Positions 11,337 to 22,043 of a stretch of DNA of 64,000 nucleotides are shown piece by piece. This DNA is from Kalmusia sp. IMI 367209 (lineage: Eukaryota; Ascomycota; Dothideomycetes; Pleosporales; Didymosphaeriaceae). How positions within the stretch are numbered: position 1 is the first letter of the stretch; each line of letters begins with the position of its first letter. The translations under genes were made by a program, and so were the position numbers. The notes below the pieces were generated by a model that was given only the letters and a program-made list of their open reading frames with translations, had not been told where the DNA came from and ran no database searches. The stretch covers positions 744,001 through 808,000 of the forward strand of contig JAPEUQ010000001.1 in assembly GCA_027946365.1 (NCBI GenBank), given 5' to 3'.

Positions 11337-11992
11337 ATGACCTTCACCAAGCTTTCGATGCTATGTACGCTGCCATTGCTCGTCCTGGGCGCAAATTTGA
11401 AGCGTGCAACGCCGGATAACTTTGGGCTCTACGGCTACGGCGAGGGATTCGGTGGATTTCCCTTGTTCTATGCCGATGGTACGCATGTCCCTACAAGTAA
11501 ACAAACACATCTCACAAAGAACAGGCTACGCCTACTTGGGAGAACCGGGTTCGTCTAATAGCACAGATGCAGCTGTGGTTGCGTGTGAGCACTTCTGTCC
11601 CCAATACGCGGCATGAGTGATACTGATTTTTTTGACCAGTCTCGCCGAGTGGGACCGGCACCTCGCAATCCTGGATCGGCACCCCCAACGCAACGCTCAC
11701 CAACTATACCGTGTCATGGTCTGACGTTACCTTAGCTATACCCAGCAGCTCTGCTTCAGACAAGCGGATCAGTTTCCTTACAAGCAACGAGACGAGTGGC
11801 TCCGACGCTACCACCACGGGATTCTTGTTCTACGGTTCTACCGCCATGTTGCTCGAGAACGGCAAGCTAGAAAGCTCGTGGTTCGCTTTGCGAGTGAGCG
11901 AGCGTATCCATGCTCTGTACTGGAATGATACCAGTCTTGGGCAGGTACCGGTTATTCTGAGGAACACCCCGCCTTCCAACCCGTCCACGTAA
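11337..11992 (+). CDS. Small secreted protein, unknown family
   Basis: Exons 11337-11478, 11525-11584 and 11640-11992; introns of 46 and 55 bp; 184 aa. A signal peptide is clear (MTFTKLSMLCTLPLLVLGAN), and LKR at about residues 21-23 could be a Kex2-like site. The mature part starts with a Gly/Tyr/Phe-rich stretch (YGYGEGFGGFPLFYADG), then a beta-rich looking segment with several N-glycosylation sequons (NST, NAT, NYT, NET, NDT). I see no cysteine-rich effector pattern and no enzyme motif. The exon chain is supported by in-frame joins at consensus splice sites and continued sequence sense (YADGYAYLGEPGSSNST). It is divergent from the laccase gene and may share its promoter region. Function unknown. 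Confidence 0.72.
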
Positions 11993-12884
11993 GGCTAGCG
12001 ACCGGGAATATCTGTGTCCGGCCAGATGATCGCGTCTGTTTTCGCGCACGGATGCGGGCTCCTTGATTCAGTTTTTCTTTCTTACGTAGAGTTTTGATCG
12101 TCGATTTTGTATTGGGTGTTGCAAATTGTGTATATATGAATATACGGATTGTTTCTAGATCTGCAAGGCGTTAGCTGATTCCCCGTCTCTTCATCGTCCC
12201 TAAACTTTATGGAACCCCTGACGCTAGGATCACCGGCGATTTTCATCGTGGATCAGCTTGTTTGTGAACTTAGCGCCCGCTCTGTATTGAGGACTTGCAG
12301 TAGTCCAGGAACAATTCCCATATCTGGGACGGCGAAGTCGATCGTAGGGTGGTAGACGCGCATTACGGTTGCGGAAAAGACCACGCGTCGCCTCACGAAC
12401 TCCACAGTGTTGGTCATGAGATCGGCAAAAACGTCGTCGACCACTATGTCGGATCCAATAACGTATTATGCATAGTTAGCAAATGGTTTTCAAGGTGATC
12501 GTGGATGAGTGCTTGAGGGATGATGCTAGTTCGAATATTAGGGCTGTACTCGTTCGCGCATTTGGTTTCTTCGAACCCAGTCGTATGCCCAATAACATGA
12601 CGGCGCCTATTCACCACGAGAATCGTGCACATCTGACTCGTATATTCTGCTCGCCCGAACTTTGTTTCTCTCAGGTGAAATGACTGAGCGGACATCTGAA
12701 GTGTAGGGTCAGAGTTCATATTGCTGGGTCACGTGCTAGTCTAGTGAGAGCCAAGATTTTCTGCCCCTCAGCTCGCTTCCGGCAACCTCCGTCGCACATT
12801 TATTTTGTGAGAACTTCCGAACTCTAACTTCATCACATTACCATACTAAATCTTCGAGGAAAGCCGACAGATTCAGCCATCATC
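11993..12884. other. Intergenic DNA upstream of eS12
   Basis: The 3' flank of the small secreted gene, then the promoter of the ribosomal protein gene. Short ORFs only (for example near 12444-12719), with no family signal. A CT-rich leader precedes the eS12 ATG. Confidence 0.45.
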
Positions 12885-13470
12885 ATGGTACGGAATTTTC
12901 TCCTACAATGCTCTCGCAATGATATCCACTAATACTCCCCATAGTCGGACGGAGAAGACAACCAGTCCGTCACCGCCGCCGAGGAGGTCGAGGTATCCGC
13001 CGATGCCACCGGCAAGGGCCAGATGTCGGTCCTCGAGGCTCTCAAGGGCGTCCTCAAGCTGGCCCTCATCCACGACGGGCTTGCCCGTGGTTTGCGCGAG
13101 GCGTCCAAAGCGCTTGACCGTCGCCAGGCGCACATGTGCGTGCTGAATGAGGCGTGCGAGGAGGAGGCGTACAAGAAGCTCGTTGTGGCGCTGTGCTCTG
13201 AGCACAAGATCCCGCTTATCAAGGTGCCTGACGGCAAGCAGCTCGGCGAGTGGGCTGGTCTCTGTACGTGGAGTGTTCTCTGCTGAGCGGCGCCTGGAAA
13301 GGGTCTCGAAGCTATCGTTGAATGAGAAGGCTAATCCATCAATAGGCCAGATCGACCGCGAAGGCAACCCCCGCAAGGTTGTCAACTGCTCTTGCGTCGT
13401 TGTCCGTGACTGGGGCGAGGAGTCCCAGGAGCGCAGCATCCTCCTCAACTACTTCCAGACCGAGCAGTAA
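12885..13470 (+). CDS. RPS12: 40S ribosomal protein eS12
   Basis: Exons 12885-12887 (only the ATG), 12945-13263 and 13346-13470; introns of 57 and 82 bp; 148 aa, normal for the family. The acidic N-terminus (SDGEDNQ) precedes the L7Ae-like fold. Family segments seen are [55 protein letters not shown] and [17 protein letters not shown]. It is a component of the small ribosomal subunit near the beak, cytoplasmic. Identity is very secure. The first coding exon holds only the start codon, an arrangement often found in fungal ribosomal protein genes, which ties translation to removal of intron 1. Confidence 0.97.
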
Positions 13471-13792
13471 ACGCAACGCTTCCTCTCGACTCAATTTCTC
13501 TCGCATGACCTCCTCTTGGCATCGGTTCGGTTTGCGCTACGGCTGGCTAGCATGGCACGGAGTACGGCAGGACAGATGGGCTACGGATGGGACATAGCGT
13601 GAGAGCTTGAGCTTTGGGTGACGCGTCTGTCATGTATGGAAATAGACCATGGGTTCAAACCCGTTGATATGAAAAATATATGGATGGTTTGCATGCACAT
13701 ATATCTCTCCTGTAGCTGCTGAGAGTTCGTGTGGTTTGTGTCGAGTCTAACGTCTTGCATTGCACTAAAAGGAAATCTAATCATCCCATTCA
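13471..13792. other. Convergent 3' flanks, eS12 / ferric reductase
   Basis: The 322 bp between convergent stop codons. A/T-rich stretches near 13670-13700 could serve polyadenylation. Nothing else seen. Confidence 0.45.
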
Positions 13793-15645
13793 TCACCACC
13801 CAAACGTCTCTTCATGCCAATAAACCTCCACCCCCTGCCTCACCCACTGCTCCACGCTCTCGCTCAGCTTCCTTGTCAATCTCGCTGGCCCACAGCTCAC
13901 CACTGCAACCTGCGTCCCTTTGCTGAACACCTCGTCTACAATCGCATGTATTCTCGGTCGTCCTGTTTTGAGCACCATGCCCTCCCTTGGTTTCTTCATC
14001 TCCTCTTCCATGGAGAGTAGTTGGTCGTTTTCCGCGAGTTCTATCTCCTCGCCGTTCTCGCCAATGGGGAGGCTAGAAGTGGCGCCCCGGGTCACATAGA
14101 CTTCGATAGCGGTAGGGGTGCTAGGTGCATGCTCATCATCGCCATCACCTCCTGTCAAGCTTTCCAGATCGGCGTCGTCTTCATCGGGCGCAGAGGTAGT
14201 TTTGGTAGCAGGGAATGCCCACTGCGTATCCGCTAATCTCTGCACCGCCCAGACAAACCTCACCTGCGGAAGTCCCGCGTGTTCCTTATCCCTAAACTCT
14301 ATGATACTCCTGTATATAGGTAGGATGAATGTCGCGCCCACGCCACCTGCGACAAGCAGAATCTTATCGTAAGCGGAGAAGTCCGGGAGGTGTGCTGACG
14401 CGCCGTAGGGTCCTTCGAGTGCGAGGGGGATGCTAGGTGCTTCGCCTCCCTCCTTTGTGAGAGATCTGGCGAGTTCGGAGAGGGTTTTGGTGTTGCCCGT
14501 TAGCGTACGTGCAACAAGGAGTAATTCTTTATCCTTGACGGGGATAGAAGCCACGGTGAAGGGATTCGTTTTGTTGCGGAGGATGTGCTGATCTGATAAA
14601 GACGTGGAATAGGCTTTCCCGGTCGGCAGGGAGAGATATACGTGTTGGCCTGGCTGCCATGATAGCGTTGATGATAGTGTAGTGAGCGGGATGCGAATTG
14701 CAATGAGATTTGTACCCGGGAGGAGGGTGACGGTACCAGTGTATGTTCTTTGGGATACGAAGCGGAAAATGAGGTGGAGCGCGTTGATGAAAACGACTTC
14801 CCACACATACGGCCGTATGTGGTGGACATGTAGGTACAGCGGGACTACCAGCACGTTGGCAATGGCGACATGGGTGATATAGAATACCCGGTAATTCCAC
14901 CGTCGCAGTTGCGCTAGCGCGGTGGTACTGATTGCGGTGAACAGAGCGATACTAATGACCCCGAAGATGACATCTTTTTCTCGGATGCGTTTAGCGAGAA
15001 GGTTACTCCGAATGAAGAAATTGAGGTAGAAGATCGCATGGAGGGAGAAGAGGAGGTAGACGATGCGGCCGAGGACTTGGTGCGGAGATTTGAGTTGTTC
15101 GTGGGAGAGACGAGTGAGGAGTTGGAGGGGTGAGTAAGGGGTGCGCCATGCAAGGAAGTAGTGGAGGGGAAGTTGGGAGGCGCCAATGGCACCGAGGCGT
15201 TTGGTGAGGTGGAGGTAGTCTGCGTCATCATTAGCGTTCCGTGATTCTGTCAATGTAGTTTTGATCTATGCCTACCATTTCCGGTTTGCACAACGGAAAG
15301 GTATAACAGCCAGACTGTCCATACACCTCCTCCGATCCACTCAGCCCTGGTGCCCCATCCGTTGATGACATCCTTCCTGGTCCACCATATCATACGATCC
15401 CAACCCTGTCTCGACTTCCGCAACCACGTCCACTGACCTTCTAATCTCTTGTTAAATGACGGCGACCTCGGTCGTTCATATTCTAGGCCATGTTTTGCAA
15501 GCCACGAAAGCAAGAAGCAGAGCTGGAACCCCGCGAATACTACTAGGACGGACCATTGCGCAACAAGAGGGTACCAATCAAGCAAAACCCTCCGCGAATG
15601 TTTCTGGTCCTCATCCAGGGTAACAAACTCGTATCCGAAAGCCAT
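13793..15645 (-). CDS. Ferric reductase / NADPH oxidase-like membrane flavocytochrome
   Basis: Exons (minus) 15645-15276 and 15219-13793; one 56 bp intron; 598 aa. Order of parts: an N-terminal membrane segment (VLVVFAGFQLCFLLSWLA), the ferric-reductase transmembrane domain with two His pairs each 14 residues apart (HQVLGRIVYLLFSLH and HVAIANVLVVPLYLH, the bis-heme ligands), an FAD-binding FR-type domain (motif NPFTVASIP), then an NADPH-binding domain (LLVAGGVGATFI and CGPARLTRK). It should pass electrons from cytosolic NADPH through FAD and two hemes to ferric chelates or another acceptor outside. The intron was placed to give QTGNDYLHLTKR, which matches the family better than a 29 bp alternative. 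The family HPFT motif reads NPFT here. No permease or multicopper ferroxidase lies alongside, so an iron-uptake role is not confirmed by context. Confidence 0.92.
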
Positions 15646-16234
15646 ATGTGCGGTGCTCGCGTGCGCTTAATCTATCGGGCTCAATCTGTCTCTTCCTTAT
15701 CCGAGACACCCGATCCATGCACAGATCGCTTGCAGCGAGATATCTGAGCGTCCACTTGACGGTAGGTGAGCTTGTTGATACTGGCCAATTCTCGGTGAGG
15801 TGTGATCAAGAAAGACAAGTGTGTAGGAGGCTGGAGAAGCGATGTTGGCGCTCGGCGTCGTCCCGTCCCACGTGAAGCTGACTGAAGCGTCGTGCTCGGA
15901 CGCCGATTTGATCCTCCACCTGGTAGCTTAGGTTGGGGCCGATAATTAATAGGCCACAGGCTCGCAAAATGCTACCTGTCCATATCGCCCTCGTGGTTGT
16001 ATGGGCACACAGCACAGCTCAATAGAAAACCCCTAGGCCCGGCAGGCGCTTTGAAAGAGACGGGGCGCATGGAGTCGCAGATCGGTGACAAGCTGTGGGG
16101 AGCTCTACATGCGGTTTAGAGCGGTGCCCCGCGAGGCCTCCCACGGCGCCCGCTTGGACCCTGCATCGCTGACATCCAGCGCATTTTGAGTCGCTCAGCT
16201 CGCAAGCTTGTCGCAACGAATTTGCTGTGCGAAG
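15646..16234. other. Divergent promoter region, ferric reductase / nucleoside hydrolase
   Basis: About 590 bp between divergent start codons. No supported ORF or strong TATA box seen. Confidence 0.45.
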
Positions 16235-17553
16235 ATGGCTGCAGCTACGGGAAGCCAGAAGATACCGCTCTGGCTGGATTGTGTGTGTAAACACCCCGCT
16301 TCCATTATTTCGTCTCCTTACTAACCAATGCAAACCAATGCAGGACCCAGGACACGATGTACGACGACCCACGCAGGGCATCCCGAGACAATTGCTCACT
16401 AGATTGTGCTACAGGATGCGTATGCCCTCCTTCTCGCCGCTCACGATCCGCGTGTCGAACTGCTGGGCGTCAGCACCGTCCACGGAAACGCGCCGCTCGA
16501 CCAGACTACTCTGAATGCTCGGGCATTGTTGGAAGCGATAGGGAAGCGGGATATTAAAGTCTATCCCGGTGCTGCGAAGCCTATCATCCGCGATATTGTG
16601 TCCGCCGTAGATATACATGGTAATAACACTGGCATGGAAACGGAGACCACCAACTGATGCGTACAGGCGAGTCTGGCTTGGATGGAGTCACACTTCTCCC
16701 ACAGCCCGTTGAACCCGCCGCCACCGACATCGATGCGTTAGCGGCCATGTACCAAGCCCTGATAGCGACACCACCGGAGACTGCGTGGCTCGTGTCTACA
16801 GGTACCCTGACCAATATAGCCCTGTTGTTTGAGAAATACGAAGATCTAGCAGGCCACCTGAAGGGGCTCAGCATCATGGGCGGCGCCGTTGGCGGAGGCT
16901 TTACAAATGCCCCAATGGGCCAAGTGAAGCTTGAGGGGGTACGCTTCGGAAACCGCACTCCATATGCCGAGTTCAACATCTACGTCGACCCTGAAGCATC
17001 GCACAGCATCTTTTCACACCCGATCCTCAAGTCCAAAACGACACTGATCCCGCTCGACCTCAGCCACCAGGTTCTTGGTACAGAAACAGTCCAGCACACG
17101 CTACTCTACGGCTCCGACAAGCCTCTAGACCCTTCCGCAGCAGACACTGACAGAACGCCATCGCGCCTTCGTGCTCTATTCAAACAGATCATGTCCTTTT
17201 TCGCGAGCACCTACGCTGAGGTATTCTCCATCACCGAAGGCCCACCGCTGCACGATCCACTAGCAGTTTCCGCGGCCATCTACCCCGAAATCTTCGATGA
17301 CAAAGATGGAGAACGGTTTCAGGTGGACATCGTCACCGAAGGTATACATTCCGAAGTCTCCGAAGAAGTAGGGGAGCTGGGTAGGACCAAGGTCATCAAG
17401 CTGCCTCCTGGCGAAGGTGGCTGTAGGATACCGAGAGGCGTAGACTTGGCCAAATTTTGGGAGAGTATCGAGAGTTGTCTCAGACGTGCTGACGAAGTTA
17501 GTCCACTCCCAAAGATTAGTCGAGAGGAGCTGGTGAAACTCGGGGTTGTGTAG
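16235..17553 (+). CDS. Inosine/uridine-preferring nucleoside hydrolase
   Basis: Exons 16235-16282, 16344-16358, 16415-16619 and 16667-17553; introns of 61, 56 and 47 bp; 384 aa. The joined N-terminus reads LWLDCDPGHDDAYALLLA, the IUNH signature whose Asp residues bind the catalytic calcium. Other family parts are LGVSTVHGNAPL, IHGESGLDG, VSTGTLTNIALL, LSIMGGAVGGG, AEFNIYVDPEA and the late LHDPLAV segment carrying the conserved catalytic-site His-Asp. It cleaves the N-glycosidic bond of ribonucleosides to give ribose and a free base, for purine/pyrimidine salvage. No signal peptide, so probably cytosolic. The second coding exon is only 15 bp and supplies five residues (DPGHD) of the active site, so automatic predictors may miss it. 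Confidence 0.93.
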
Positions 17554-19446
17554 CGGAGGTGCTAAGATCTTGGGGAAGGCGAACTAAAAATTCCATAGAT
17601 GTAGATTCGGGTAGAAGGAAAACCAAATTCTAGGTCAGCATGTGCACATCCAAAAAGAAAGCCAATGTCCCCAGCTTGCGGCATGGGACCTACCATTTAG
17701 CCTATTGATTTGTCTAGCGCATTTCTTGAAGCGAGAACTACGGCTGTTCAACGCCTTGTCTGTTTCCATAGCGCAAAGCTTATACCTAAAGAGTGAGACA
17801 AAATTAGCATAGTGAATTGTAGACAAGAAGACGTGGACGGAAACTGTTACCTTCTTTGATCGATCTTACCGAATCAATACAATGGGTAGCGCATTGAAAG
17901 CCCTAGTTCGAAAAGCAGGTTTAGGCATGGCCATAATTACACCCGTTCAACGCCTTGCTTTTGTTGCTACAGCTTGTGTATTGAGGATCATGATATGATG
18001 AAGCCACTCGCGTAGATAACCACTATGGTGGTATTAAGAAAGGTGGGCAATTGTCGAGATCACCCCCTGGTTATAGACACCAGATCCGGCAAATTCAGCA
18101 CAGTGAGAAGAGACCCAATCCGAAAACAGACACACAAAGCTCTGAGGTTTGAATTTGAGACCTTACTACCACGACCGTTCAAAGAAGTGACGCTGAGTAA
18201 AGGGCCATTTTCTAGGAGAACAATCACCCATATCGCTCGACTGTCTTTGAATCGGAATGTCTAGAGCTTTGCCCATGCTATCCTTGGAAAAATATAGCCT
18301 TAATTCTTCTTGAAGGCTGTGAACTGCAGAGGACGTAGGCAATTGTATTATTAGACTCGTATACCTTTGCATCAAGGCGGTCTTGATAATAAGTCTCGTC
18401 ACATGTGGTCGCGGTAGCGTTTCGTCTCCTTTATGTGGAGGTGATCTACGGCTTTTATTATTATGATGGTCATGATGTACGTTTGTAGGTTATGACAATA
18501 GCTATAATTCACCCAGCAGGGAACTATTCTAGAAAAGATAGGAAGTAGGCGCAGAGGTCTAGTCAATTCTGGCTTTAACTCGCCACACATGAGCCTGCGC
18601 ATGAGCTCTAATTATCACAGCGTTGCTCGAGAAGAAAGGGTTCAATTGTGCATGAAGTTCGATTTTGGATGGTTAAAGCGAAAAGATCACGGCCAGCGAG
18701 GTTATAAATCATCGCTAGCTTTGTATTTACAATAATGTTGTGAGCCATCCTGGGAGCATTGATGCTACGTGTAAATGAGGGATGTTTTCATACTACAATC
18801 AAGCCCACGATAATTCACATATAGCGATTCAATGTATCAGTCACGTTCGCTTTGGTACTTTGAATACAGAGCGATCCACGGGATTTAAGAGATAGTTGCA
18901 CTTTGACATGGCTGTGATGTCAGTGCCTCGAGGACGACTTTGTTGATGTCGTGCCCTGCACCCGAACATCGACTAAACCATGCACCACAATGATCCCTAC
19001 ACCCTTCTAACTGGTTCCCGTTCCTAGACCTTACCGCAAGATCCCCATCTTCCAAGCTTCCAAAATTCCGCTCATCGTTCGCCCTGGGCTTTTTCAGCCT
19101 AGCCCCGGCTGCATGGTCCGCTTCTACCTGAATTTACCCGCGATGATCTCAGGGACAAGCTGCACGCACCCCTCACAGTTAATAACCCAAGACTTCGTCT
19201 ACGCAAAGATGAATGACGGTTTGACGGCTCGGTTAATTGCGCTGGTGGTTCTAGAAGGGTGCGCTGCCCGGCTGTTGGGTCTTGTTCCTGCTGCAGAGGT
19301 AGGGATAGCTCCGGTCTGGAGGTAAGTATATATATGGCTCGGGGCTCCAATCTGTGGAAGGTAGCTTCGCTCGCGCAATTCTGTTTTGTGGTTAATTGAG
19401 AGGAGTCGGGACTCAAGAATTTGTCTCTTCTGTCAAGTCATCCAAC
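17554..19446. other. 1.9 kb intergenic region upstream of xylanase
   Basis: Somewhat AT-richer than the flanking genes, with only short unrelated ORFs. A GGCTAG hexamer on the minus strand (19099-19104) fits the XlnR/Xyr1 consensus GGCTAR, but one such site is expected by chance about every 1 kb. A TATA element is listed separately. Confidence 0.45.
19327..19335 (+). promoter_or_regulatory. Candidate TATA box of the xylanase gene
   Basis: TATATATAT about 112 bp before the xylanase ATG, in a suitable position for a fungal TATA box. No experimental start site is visible. Confidence 0.45.
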
Positions 19447-20647
19447 ATGAAGCTCACAGCCAGTTTTCTCCTCCTCGCTGCTACAGCGACTGCTCTACCA
19501 GCGTGGACCAAACCGCATTCCAAGCCTCTCAAATACCCTGGACTTGACATTCTAGCCAAACGCGCTGGCCTTCTTTACTTCGGCACCGCAATCGACAACG
19601 TCGTCCTCGATAACAAACAATACATATCCATTGCCCACAACCGCTCCGAGTTTGGCCAAGTAACCCCTTCCAATGGCCAAAAGTGGATGTACATCGAACC
19701 CACCCGCAACCACTTCAACTACACGCTGGGCGACCAGATAACCGTCCCTGCCAAGAAGGCCGGCCAGATCCGGCGCTGCCACAACTTTGTGTGGCACAAC
19801 CAGCTCCCGGACTGGCTCGCAGCTCCTGCCCGTAACTGGACGAAGTCTGAGCTCGTGGGTATTTTGGAGAACCACATTAAAAACGAGGCAAGGCATTATT
19901 ACAATGATTGTTACGCGTGGGATGTGGTGAATGAGGCGTTCAACGACGATGGGACGTTGAGGGAGAGTTTGTGGTTGGATGTGATTGGGAAGGAGTACAT
20001 TGAATTGGCATTCAAATTTGCGAGAAGATACACAAAGAGGGGGACGAGGCTGTATTATAACGATTATGGAATCGAGAGGGTGAATAACAAGAGTACTGCC
20101 GTGGCGGCGCTGGGTAAGTTTCTAGCCTCTAATCTGCTATCGGGGAAAGGATAAAAGATACTGAGCTGACGGGAGACAGTCAAGGACTTTATCAAGCGCG
20201 ATGTTCCCATCGATGGGGTAGGTCTTCAGGCTCACTATACGGTGGGGCGTGCACCAACGTATGATGAGCAGACGGCTGCTTTGTGAGTACTCTCATTCCA
20301 CCTCTTGTGTCTCCTTCTCTTCCTCTACCTGTCCTGTCTAATTCCCAAACAGGAAACTCTTCACCAAGCTCGGCGTCGAAACAGCTCTCACCGAACTTGA
20401 TGTCCGCATTGAGCTACCCGATAACTCGACCAAGCAAGCCATACAAGCTGCCGTATACGCCAACTCGACTAAGGCGTGCGTCGACGCCTCCTCCTGCGTC
20501 GGTATCACAGTCTGGGACTTCTGGGATCCCGTCAGCTGGGTGCCAGACAGCTTCCCGGGCTATGGTGATGCAGATTTGTGGGACGAGAAATTCACGAAGA
20601 AGCCGGCGTATTATGCGATTTCGGATTTGCTGAAGACGTATGATTGA
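19447..20647 (+). CDS. Secreted endo-1,4-beta-xylanase, family GH10
   Basis: Exons 19447-20113, 20180-20282 and 20353-20647; introns of 66 and 70 bp; 354 aa. The start at 19447 gives a signal peptide (MKLTASFLLLAATATALPAW). GH10 landmarks: FGTAIDN, a VWHNQLPDWL segment, WDVVNEAF with the acid/base Glu at about residue 163, LYYNDYGIE, GVGLQAHY, and TELDVR with the nucleophile Glu at about residue 271, then GITVWDFWDPVSWVP. It hydrolyses internal xylan bonds with retention of configuration. There is no carbohydrate-binding module; the protein is just the catalytic barrel. Several NxS/T sites suggest glycosylation. A start 51 bp further upstream is in frame but lacks an ATG and would bury the signal peptide. 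Confidence 0.96.
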
Positions 20648-20777
20648 GTTCAGGGATAGATCCAGATGGTGTAAATACATAATCAAATATTCATGATTCG
20701 TAATTTTACAAACCGGTCCCCTAGTCTCCTAAGTCATGAAGGTTGACCTTTGAAATTTGAGCTTCATGGTTTTGGAA

Positions 20778-21383
20778 TTACCACCCCCTTCCCGCTTTGA
20801 CGCCGCCCAACACCGCTGGCCCCGGTTTCGCCAACCCAGCTTCAACGTCCCTCTCCACACCCTCACTGACCTCCTCTTCCTTCCTCACCTCCGCTTCCCT
20901 CTTCCTCTTCTCCTCCTCTCCATCTCCCCACACAAAATTTCCCGCGCCGCCGCGTCCCGCTCTTGCAACAGGCATTTGCTGACCCTCCGGATGCCATGGC
21001 TTCGACACTTGCGGTTTCGAAGTTGTCGGCAAAGCAGTCGCGTCCGAGGGCGTAGTGAAAGTACCTTCTTTCTCGAGCTGGGAGGGTGCGTACCAGTTGC
21101 CGGCACCGCCGCGGCCGGTGTGCGCATATGGTTGGGAGGGGTTAGTGGTGGTAGGATTTGCCGGGGTGGAGAGGGTATGGGCGGCTTCTACGTCCTGCTC
21201 TGGATGTGAGTGATTTGAAGGGATCAAATACAGTAATGCAATGTGGGATTGTCGCATGCGGAAGGTCATGTCCCTATCGCAGCCTTGGAGTAGATACAAT
21301 AAAGAATGCTTGCTGACCTCAACAGCCCGCTTACTCTGCTCCTGCGCCTGAATGATATTCCCAGCGCCACCGCGACCAGGCAT
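20778..21383 (-). CDS. GRGGAGN-repeat protein (DUF3602-type)
   Basis: Exons (minus) 21383-21318 and 21197-20778; one 120 bp intron; 161 aa. Three copies of GRGGAGN occur: at the start (MPGRGGAGNII), near the middle (GRGGAGNWYAPSQL) and towards the end (GRGGAGNFVWGDG), with a final degenerate AGRGW. This pattern is that of the fungal DUF3602 family, small and probably disordered proteins of unknown role. An acidic/basic charged stretch (EEEKRKREAEVRKEEE) lies between the last two. The intron is a multiple of three with no in-frame stop, so retention would give a longer protein; the spliced form is preferred because the intron segment lacks the family character. Convergent with the xylanase, only 130 bp between stops. 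Confidence 0.78.
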   Translation of the reverse strand: MPGRGGAGNIIQAQEQSKRAVEVSKHSLLYLLQGCDRDMTFRMRQSHIALLYLIPSNHSHPEQDVEAAHTLSTPANPTTTNPSQPYAHTGRGGAGNWYAPSQLEKEGTFTTPSDATALPTTSKPQVSKPWHPEGQQMPVARAGRGGAGNFVWGDGEEEKRKREAEVRKEEEVSEGVERDVEAGLAKPGPAVLGGVKAGRGW

Positions 21384-22043
21384 CTTATCTATCAAACGTT
21401 TCCGATCACGCGCTTTAAAGCTAGTCTTTGACTGTTTCCTGGCGCGTTGTGTGCTCGTCAAGAAGGTGTAGTGAAGTCGTGCAAGTTGCAGATAGAGATC
21501 AAATCGAGCGTGTAAGGTGCAGAAGAGAAACTCAACCTAGTTTAAGGTAAGCAGTATACCCCATGTCGGTTGCTGTTGATCGTCCCGAGATCGCGAGCGA
21601 GATGCGCGGGGGTCGTGCTCCATGCCAGTGGTGAGGCGATGGTGGAGTGAACGCGGGGATAGGGCGCGAGTAACTGCATTAGTCATAGGAAACCGCATGT
21701 GATAATGGAACCAACACGGGCACTGGAAAACTTCCCTCATCGATTGCGTTATCGAACGTCGCATTGTTATGCTGTGAGATTGGAACTCGATTGTGAACGA
21801 GAGAAGAAAATACTCGTGATTGAAAAACTACATACTGTTCTCTAAGAGATACAGTCGAAACATGGATATTGTGTTAAGCAACACTTCTTGCTCTGAATGA
21901 AGATTCAAAGCTAAAGTTCCCATAGCCTCCAAGCCCTCTAACCATACCGTCGTGAAACCCACTGGACACCTAGACGCCGCCCCTAACCGAGAGGAACCCC
22001 AAACTTAGTCACGCTAATTTCCTGTAGCAAAGAGGGCAGGACC
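21384..22043. other. Intergenic DNA between DUF3602 gene and pacC
   Basis: The promoter of the DUF3602-type gene and 3' flank of pacC. Short ORFs only; nothing recognised. Confidence 0.45.

Noticed and set aside
15247..15275. 29-bp intron in the ferric reductase gene
   Set aside because: Too short for a fungal spliceosomal intron; a 56 bp alternative at 15220-15275 restores the conserved QTGNDYLHLTKR join.
19099..19104. XlnR/Xyr1 site (GGCTAG) upstream of the xylanase
   Set aside because: A single degenerate hexamer in 1.9 kb is not above chance.
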